A DNA stretch of 11,011 bases from Firmicutes bacterium UBA4981 (GTDB taxonomy: Bacteria > Bacillota > SHA-98 > UBA4971): assembly GCA_002398515.1 (NCBI GenBank), contig DGZL01000011.1, positions 2,263-13,273 on the forward strand. The letters are read 5' to 3'. Each line of letters begins with the position of its first letter. Positions within the stretch are counted from its first letter, which is position 1. The notes under the pieces were generated by a model. It was given only the letters and a program-made list of their open reading frames with translations, did no database searches and was not told the DNA's origin. Of the stretch, positions 7,069 through 11,011 are shown in pieces. A program made the position numbers and the translations under genes.

Positions 7069-8484
7069 CTACATACCCCTTCCGTTTTTTGTGCGGACAT
7101 ACTCGTCAATCCCATGGGCAGCCAGCTTACCTGCGCCCATTGCTGCAATCACAGTAGCGGAGCCGGTAACAATGTCACCACCTGCGAATATCCCAGGTAT
7201 GTTCGTCTTGCCTGTCTCTTCATCAGCGATGACGTTTCCGCGTCGGCCCAGAGCGAGCCCGGAAACAGTCCTGATTAGGAGGGGGTTGGGATTGGTGCCG
7301 ACAGCGGATATTACAGTGTCAACGTCTAGGATGAGTTCTGAGCCGGGAACAGGAATCGGCCTTCGCCTACCGCTATCGTCTGCCTCGCCCAACTCCATTC
7401 GGATGCACTCCATCCCCTTTACCCAGCCTTTGTCATCTTCGAGAATACGTACCGGGTTTGAAAGGAGCATGAATTCAATTCCTTCCTCCTCAGCGTTTTC
7501 AACTTCTTCCAGTCTTGCAGGCATTTCCGTTCTTGAACGCCTGTATACAACAGAGACCTTCTCTGCACCCAGTCGCAGCGCGGTTCTGGCGGAATCCATG
7601 GCCACATTCCCTCCGCCTACGACTACGACGCGCTTGCCGACCCAAATCGGGGTATCATATTCCGGGAATCGATAGGCCTTCATCAGGTTTGCTCTTGTTA
7701 AGAATTCATTAGCGGAGTACACACCGTTCAGATTCTCCCCGGGCACTCCCAAGAAATAGGGCAGGCCTGCGCCTGTACCCAGGAACATGGCGTCAAATCC
7801 TTGTCGGAAAAGCTCATCCACTGTAATTGTTGTACCTACAAGCACGTTAAGGCGTATTTCTACGCCTTGCCTCCTAATATATTCCACCTCCTCGTCAACA
7901 ATGGCTTTGGGTAAACGAAACTCAGGGATACCATATCGAAGCACGCCACCTGTGGCATGCAAAGATTCAAACAGAACAACCTTGTAGCCAAGTCTGTTAA
8001 GCTCAGCTGCACACGTTAAACCCGCAGGGCCTGAACCGACAACTGCGACCTTTCCTAAGGATAAGTCAGAAGGCGCACCTTTGGCCAGGGGAGCCCCGTG
8101 AGCTCTTTCGTAATCTGCCGAAAAGCGCTCAAGAGCTCCTATCGCCACAGGAGCACCCTTCTTGCCCAAAGTGCATACTGCCTCACACTGGCTTTCCTGA
8201 GGGCATACGCGGCCACACATAGCAGGTAGACTGTTCTTTTCCTTAACCTTCTTTGCTGCCCCCAGGAAGTCCCCTTCTGCGATAAGCGCAATAAACTCAG
8301 GAATATCTACACCGACAGGACACCCGGCGACGCAAGGCTTCTTTGGACATCCGATGCAACGAGTAGCTTCGGCCACTGCCAAATCCGGTGTGTAGCCTAA
8401 CGCCACCTCTTCAAAGTTCTTAGTGCGAATATCCGGTGCTTGTTTCGGCATTTCGTGTCTTGGTTTTCTTACTCTTGATGACAT
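7069..8484 (-). CDS. nfnB: NADH-dependent reduced ferredoxin:NADP+ oxidoreductase subunit NfnB (glutamate synthase small-chain-like)
   Basis: NfnB is the large subunit of the electron-bifurcating transhydrogenase that makes NADPH from NADH plus reduced ferredoxin. In the reverse direction it bifurcates NADPH electrons. From the ATG at 8482-8484 it is 471 residues. The N-terminus holds two [4Fe-4S] motifs: C43/C46/C51/C55 (CIGCPKKPCVAGC) and C90/C94/C100/C104. GSGPAG (150-155) binds FAD and GGGNVAMD (290-297) binds NADP(H). FAGGDIVTGSATVIAAMGAGK-type residues near 434-454 close the FAD site. Start: ATG 8488-8490 abuts a run of G, so the second ATG, with GGGGGG 6 nt upstream, is preferred. It overlaps nfnA by 16 bp. 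The family also includes GltD-like and SudA proteins and is often annotated gltA. The adjacent NfnA partner and the absence of a glutamate synthase large subunit support Nfn. Confidence 0.93.
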   Translation of the reverse strand: MSSRVRKPRHEMPKQAPDIRTKNFEEVALGYTPDLAVAEATRCIGCPKKPCVAGCPVGVDIPEFIALIAEGDFLGAAKKVKEKNSLPAMCGRVCPQESQCEAVCTLGKKGAPVAIGALERFSADYERAHGAPLAKGAPSDLSLGKVAVVGSGPAGLTCAAELNRLGYKVVLFESLHATGGVLRYGIPEFRLPKAIVDEEVEYIRRQGVEIRLNVLVGTTITVDELFRQGFDAMFLGTGAGLPYFLGVPGENLNGVYSANEFLTRANLMKAYRFPEYDTPIWVGKRVVVVGGGNVAMDSARTALRLGAEKVSVVYRRSRTEMPARLEEVENAEEEGIEFMLLSNPVRILEDDKGWVKGMECIRMELGEADDSGRRRPIPVPGSELILDVDTVISAVGTNPNPLLIRTVSGLALGRRGNVIADEETGKTNIPGIFAGGDIVTGSATVIAAMGAGKLAAHGIDEYVRTKNGRGM

Positions 8485-9320
8485 TTGCATCCCCCCGCGC
8501 CGGCCAGATAATGCTCCATGGCAAGCTTCTCCTCTGCCAGAAAGCGTCTCTGTCTTGCTATTAATTCGTTAAAATCTACCTTATGACCGTCAAACGCAGG
8601 ACCTTCAACACAAGAGAACTTGGTCTCGCCATCGACTGTCACACGGCATGAACCGCACATCCCGGTGCCGTCCACCATGATAGCGTTCAAACTGACAATG
8701 GTTTTTACCCCGAATTTTGCAGTAACTCTTGAAGCTTCGCGCATCATTAGAAGAGGCCCTATGACTATTACCTCATCAGGACGAAGCCCTTTCTCCAGCA
8801 AGTTGCAAAGGACTTCCGTGACAAAACCTTTATGTCCGAAGCTTCCGTCGTCTGTGCTGTAGTAGACCTCATCACTGACTTGTTCCATCCTATCCTTAAA
8901 TATCAACATGTCTTTCGTCTGTGCACCGATAAGAGATATGACCCGGGTTCCAAGTTTATGGTAAGCTTTTGCCTCAGGGTATATGGGAGCAACCCCTACT
9001 CCTCCTGCGACACAGATGACACAATCCAGCTTCTCAATGTCTCTGGGAGTCCCAAGAGGGCCCACAATATCCTGAATGCAATCGCCCTCATTAAGCGTGC
9101 CTAACTCAGTCGTGCTCTTCCCAACTTCCTGAAATACCATGGTCAAAAGGCCTGTCTTAGGATCACTGTCTGCTATCGTTAAGGGTATTCGCTCTCCCCT
9201 TTCATGCATCCTTAGCACGACAAACTGCCCTGGATGCGCATGAGCGCATATTTCAGGAGCGTCGACTTCAACCAGTTTAATCTTAGGCGCCAGCGTTTCT
9301 TTCTTGAGAATCTTATACAT
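8469..9320 (-). CDS. nfnA: NADH-dependent reduced ferredoxin:NADP+ oxidoreductase subunit NfnA
   Basis: NfnA is the small, NADH-interacting subunit of the Nfn transhydrogenase, of the ferredoxin-NADP+ reductase / dihydroorotate dehydrogenase electron-transfer-subunit type. The 283-residue protein shows the FAD motif RIPLT (44-48) and the nucleotide-binding GGVGVAP (106-112). The [2Fe-2S] site near the C-terminus has C222, C225 and C237 (MCGSCRV ... FSC). In studied NfnA proteins the fourth ligand is an Asp; D217 is the candidate here. The start is well supported: AAGGAGG (complement of 9327-9333) lies 6 nt before the ATG. The gene follows rex after 135 nt and is the first of nfnA-nfnB-fhs. 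The tail ends GCKCHQE, with two extra cysteines. Paralogues include PyrK and sulfide dehydrogenase SudB; pairing with NfnB supports the call. Confidence 0.93.
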   Translation of the reverse strand: MYKILKKETLAPKIKLVEVDAPEICAHAHPGQFVVLRMHERGERIPLTIADSDPKTGLLTMVFQEVGKSTTELGTLNEGDCIQDIVGPLGTPRDIEKLDCVICVAGGVGVAPIYPEAKAYHKLGTRVISLIGAQTKDMLIFKDRMEQVSDEVYYSTDDGSFGHKGFVTEVLCNLLEKGLRPDEVIVIGPLLMMREASRVTAKFGVKTIVSLNAIMVDGTGMCGSCRVTVDGETKFSCVEGPAFDGHKVDFNELIARQRRFLAEEKLAMEHYLAGAGGCKCHQE

Positions 9321-9389
9321 TTTACTCCTCCTTGCCCATAGCCTGACATGTCCTATTCTCTAAACTCCAGAAAATGTATCATGATGTAA

Positions 9390-9407
9390 TTGTTAGTACG
9401 CCTAAAA
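9390..9407. promoter_or_regulatory. Weak Rex-operator-like sequence upstream of nfnA
   Basis: The 18-bp stretch TTGTTAG-TACG-CCTAAAA lies in the rex-nfnA gap, about 70 bp upstream of nfnA. Its left half matches 6 of 7 positions of the Rex half-site TTGTTAA, but the right half matches only about 3 of 7 of TTAACAA. The setting, beside rex and before a redox operon, is what makes it worth listing. No clear sigma-A promoter is evident in this gap, so nfnAB-fhs may be transcribed from upstream of rex. Confidence 0.2.
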
Positions 9408-9455
9408 TAATCACCATATATATTCGATGCGACTTCAAGTAATCCTCCCCTTGCC

Positions 9456-10091
9456 TTAGAGGTAATAAGCCAAGTGCATGAGATCTATGCTGAGGTCTGT
9501 ATTATGAACTCTGATTACTTTAGGCGCTTTCAAGTGTATCGGCGCAAAGTTAAGGACTGCCTCAATTCCTGCGATAGCACACTCATCCATCACGGCCTGA
9601 GCAGCCTCAGCAGGAACGGCTATGACAACCATTCTGAATCCAAGCTCCAGAGCCTTGTCATGAAAGCTGTGTATGTGGTCTATCGGCACTCCGTTGATGA
9701 GTTCGCCGATTGCCTCGGGATTAGAATCAAACAAGGCCACCAACTTAAGATGGTAGTCTCTTTCAGTGGCGTACCTTTGAATTATGTACCTGGCAATTGC
9801 ATGGCCTAGGTTGCCCACGCCAATAATTCCGACCTTTATCTCCTTGTCCAGATTAAGAACATGTTTCAGTTTATTACGCAAAATCGCAATATCATAGCCA
9901 AGCCCTTGCTTACCGAAGGCGCCGACAATACCGAGGTCCTTTCTGACCTGGGCAGGACTGACACCTGACTTTTCACCCAGTTTAAAGGAAGAAATTACAT
10001 TCCCGTAAGAGTCCTCAGAAAGGGTCTCAAGAACCCGAAGATATATGGGGAGGCGCCTAATAACAACATCAGGAATACTCTCTTTTTCCAC
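9456..10091 (-). CDS. rex: Redox-sensing transcriptional repressor Rex
   Basis: Rex is a homodimeric repressor that leaves its operators when the NADH/NAD+ ratio rises, controlling fermentation, hydrogen and energy genes in Gram-positive bacteria. From the GTG at 10089-10091 it is 211 residues, the normal length. The N-terminal winged helix (about 5-70) starts IPDVVIRRLPIYLRVL and includes SGVSPAQVRKDLG. The Rossmann domain begins IKVGIIGVGNLGHA (GxGxxG at 91-96), has an acidic residue after the second strand (D122 in ALFDSN), and contains the conserved VVIAVPAEAAQ segment. Start: an in-frame GTG at 10107-10109 would add six residues, but the purine-rich GGAGG ribosome site lies in that stretch, favouring the downstream GTG. 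The family core KDLSYFGEFG reads KDLGIVGAFG here. Position between the hydrogenase gene and nfnAB suggests it controls one or both. Confidence 0.95.
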   Translation of the reverse strand: MEKESIPDVVIRRLPIYLRVLETLSEDSYGNVISSFKLGEKSGVSPAQVRKDLGIVGAFGKQGLGYDIAILRNKLKHVLNLDKEIKVGIIGVGNLGHAIARYIIQRYATERDYHLKLVALFDSNPEAIGELINGVPIDHIHSFHDKALELGFRMVVIAVPAEAAQAVMDECAIAGIEAVLNFAPIHLKAPKVIRVHNTDLSIDLMHLAYYL

Positions 10092-10157
10092 TGTCCTCCC
10101 CCTCCGCACATGAATCCATAAGCATCAACTTTGAATAGACTCGAAGATTTCTCGTGC

Positions 10158-10197
10158 CTTGTGACAGAGCGGCGCTTAAGCGCCGCTCTGTCACAAG
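10158..10197. repeat. Perfect 40-bp palindrome between hydrogenase gene and rex
   Basis: Each arm is 20 bp (CTTGTGACAGAGCGGCGCTT and its exact complement) with no spacer; pairing breaks at the next base on each side. As RNA it would form a very stable stem closed by a small loop around TTAA. It sits about 53 nt after the hydrogenase stop and 67 nt before the rex start, so a transcription terminator or 3' end stabiliser is plausible. Neither strand has a T-run directly after the stem. The arms end in TTGTGA/TCACAA, like Rex half-sites, but are much farther apart than in an 18-bp Rex operator. It could also be a dispersed repeat; its role is unresolved. Confidence 0.75.
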
Positions 10198-10249
10198 CTT
10201 AATCTGTCCTTCCGCTTAAGGCAGATGAGGCGCCACCTTGATTCCGCAC

Positions 10250-11011
10250 TTAATCACAGACGTTTTGAGATATCGGATACTTGCTGCGCTCCGTGTAGTG
10301 CGTATGCAAGAGCCGGTGCGAGACTTCCCCAAGCGGTTCCATAAGGAATTCTTCATAGAGTTGCTTTACCGCAGGATTGTCATGAGACTTCCTAAGCGGT
10401 AGCTGACGGTCTGCTACATACAGAGCGTTACCGCGAATCTCTCGTATTTCCATATTAGTGGGTATGGGCTGGCCTCCGCCACCAACACAGCCGCCGGGAC
10501 ACGCCATTATCTCAATGAAGTGATATTCCCTCTCTTTGTCTCTCACCATTTCCAGGATCCTCTTGGCATTGGCAAGGCCATGAGCGATTCCGACTCTGAC
10601 TTTCATATCGCCCAGCACAACCTCTGCTTCTTTGATTCCTTCAAGGCCCCTGACTTCATGAAAGTCAATACTGGGTAGGTCCAAGCCTGTGGCCACCTCA
10701 TAGACCGTCCTCAGAGCAGCCTCCATCACCCCACCGGTGGCGCCGAAAATCGCAGCTGCACCTGTGGAAATACCCATTGGGGCATCATGTTCCTCATCAG
10801 GGAGATTCCCAAAATCAATCCCTGCCTCACGTATCATCCTTCCCAGCTCTCTACTGGTAAGGACCACATCTACATCTTGGTATCCTGACGAGGCCATTTC
10901 AGGGCGCTCTGCTTCAAACTTCTTGGCAGTGCACGGCATAAGGGACACTGAGAAAATGTCCTTCGGATCTATCCCTGCTTGCCTGGCATAGTAGGTCTTT
11001 ACAAGGGCCCC
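10250..11011 (-). CDS. [FeFe] hydrogenase catalytic subunit, C-terminal part (gene runs off the window)
   Basis: This is the end of an iron-only hydrogenase that interconverts H2 with protons and electrons, usually ferredoxin-linked or as the HndD/HydA subunit of a bifurcating complex. The reading frame is open to the window edge (253 residues visible, beginning GALVKTYY), so the N-terminal Fe-S domains and the first H-cluster motif lie outside. The second H-cluster motif is seen as MPCTAKKFEAERPE (visible residues 25-38). The third is EIMACPGGCVGGGGQP (167-182), whose C171 and C175 help hold the H-cluster. After it comes the small-subunit-like tail, ending NVCD. Internal GTG/ATG codons near 10937-10948 lie within the second motif and are not starts. 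Whether diaphorase-type partner subunits accompany it cannot be told. The gene precedes rex on the same strand. Confidence 0.96.
   Translation of the reverse strand, partial: GALVKTYYARQAGIDPKDIFSVSLMPCTAKKFEAERPEMASSGYQDVDVVLTSRELGRMIREAGIDFGNLPDEEHDAPMGISTGAAAIFGATGGVMEAALRTVYEVATGLDLPSIDFHEVRGLEGIKEAEVVLGDMKVRVGIAHGLANAKRILEMVRDKEREYHFIEIMACPGGCVGGGGQPIPTNMEIREIRGNALYVADRQLPLRKSHDNPAVKQLYEEFLMEPLGEVSHRLLHTHYTERSKYPISQNVCD

Noticed and set aside
7069..8484. Glutamate synthase small subunit (GltD)
   Set aside because: Sequence resembles GltD, but no large glutamate synthase subunit is adjacent and an NfnA-type partner overlaps it, so Nfn is the better call.
9373..9381. Extended -10-like TGATACATT on the minus strand upstream of nfnA
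   Set aside because: No -35 element at suitable spacing and a poor -10 match; not enough to call a promoter.
9376..9389. Small palindrome ATCATGAT in the rex-nfnA gap
   Set aside because: Only 8 bp of exact symmetry in an AT-rich stretch; expected by chance and without a matching known operator.
10250..10948. A complete short hydrogenase-like gene starting at the GTG near 10948
   Set aside because: The frame stays open and conserved to the window edge, and the supposed start lies just inside the second H-cluster motif. The gene is cut by the window, not short.

Overview
The window is a compact block of energy-metabolism genes, all on the minus strand, from an anaerobic bacterium. The Rex regulator, the six-gene rnfCDGEAB order and the [FeFe]-hydrogenase/Nfn/Rnf combination suggest an acetogenic, fermentative or syntrophic Firmicute-like lineage. 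That placement is inferred from gene content; no rRNA or other phylogenetic marker is present.

In the direction of transcription (right to left): the 3' part of an [FeFe]-hydrogenase gene (10250-11011, running off the edge); a 158-base gap with a perfect 40-bp palindrome (10158-10197); the redox-sensing repressor gene rex (9456-10091); a 135-base gap; nfnA and nfnB, encoding the electron-bifurcating NADH-dependent reduced ferredoxin:NADP+ oxidoreductase (7069-9320), followed after 2 nt by fhs, formate-tetrahydrofolate ligase (5369-7066); an intergenic region of about 300 bases with two hairpins and a candidate promoter; then the complete Rnf complex operon rnfC-D-G-E-A-B (35-5052), tightly packed with overlaps. 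The last 34 bases downstream of rnfB show nothing recognisable.

The genes make biochemical sense together. The hydrogenase links H2 and ferredoxin (and perhaps NAD(P)) pools. NfnAB couples NADH and reduced ferredoxin to NADPH. Rnf couples ferredoxin oxidation by NAD+ to ion export across the membrane. Fhs activates formate for the tetrahydrofolate one-carbon branch, as in the Wood-Ljungdahl pathway or purine/C1 metabolism. Rex, which senses NADH/NAD+, is the obvious candidate regulator.

I see no mobile element, tRNA, rRNA, CRISPR array or defence gene. All proteins belong to known families, and I do not claim a new system. The points worth a second look are the palindrome, the TTGTG-type repeats near promoters, the Rex DNA-contact region, and the grouping of redox carriers with fhs under a neighbouring rex.
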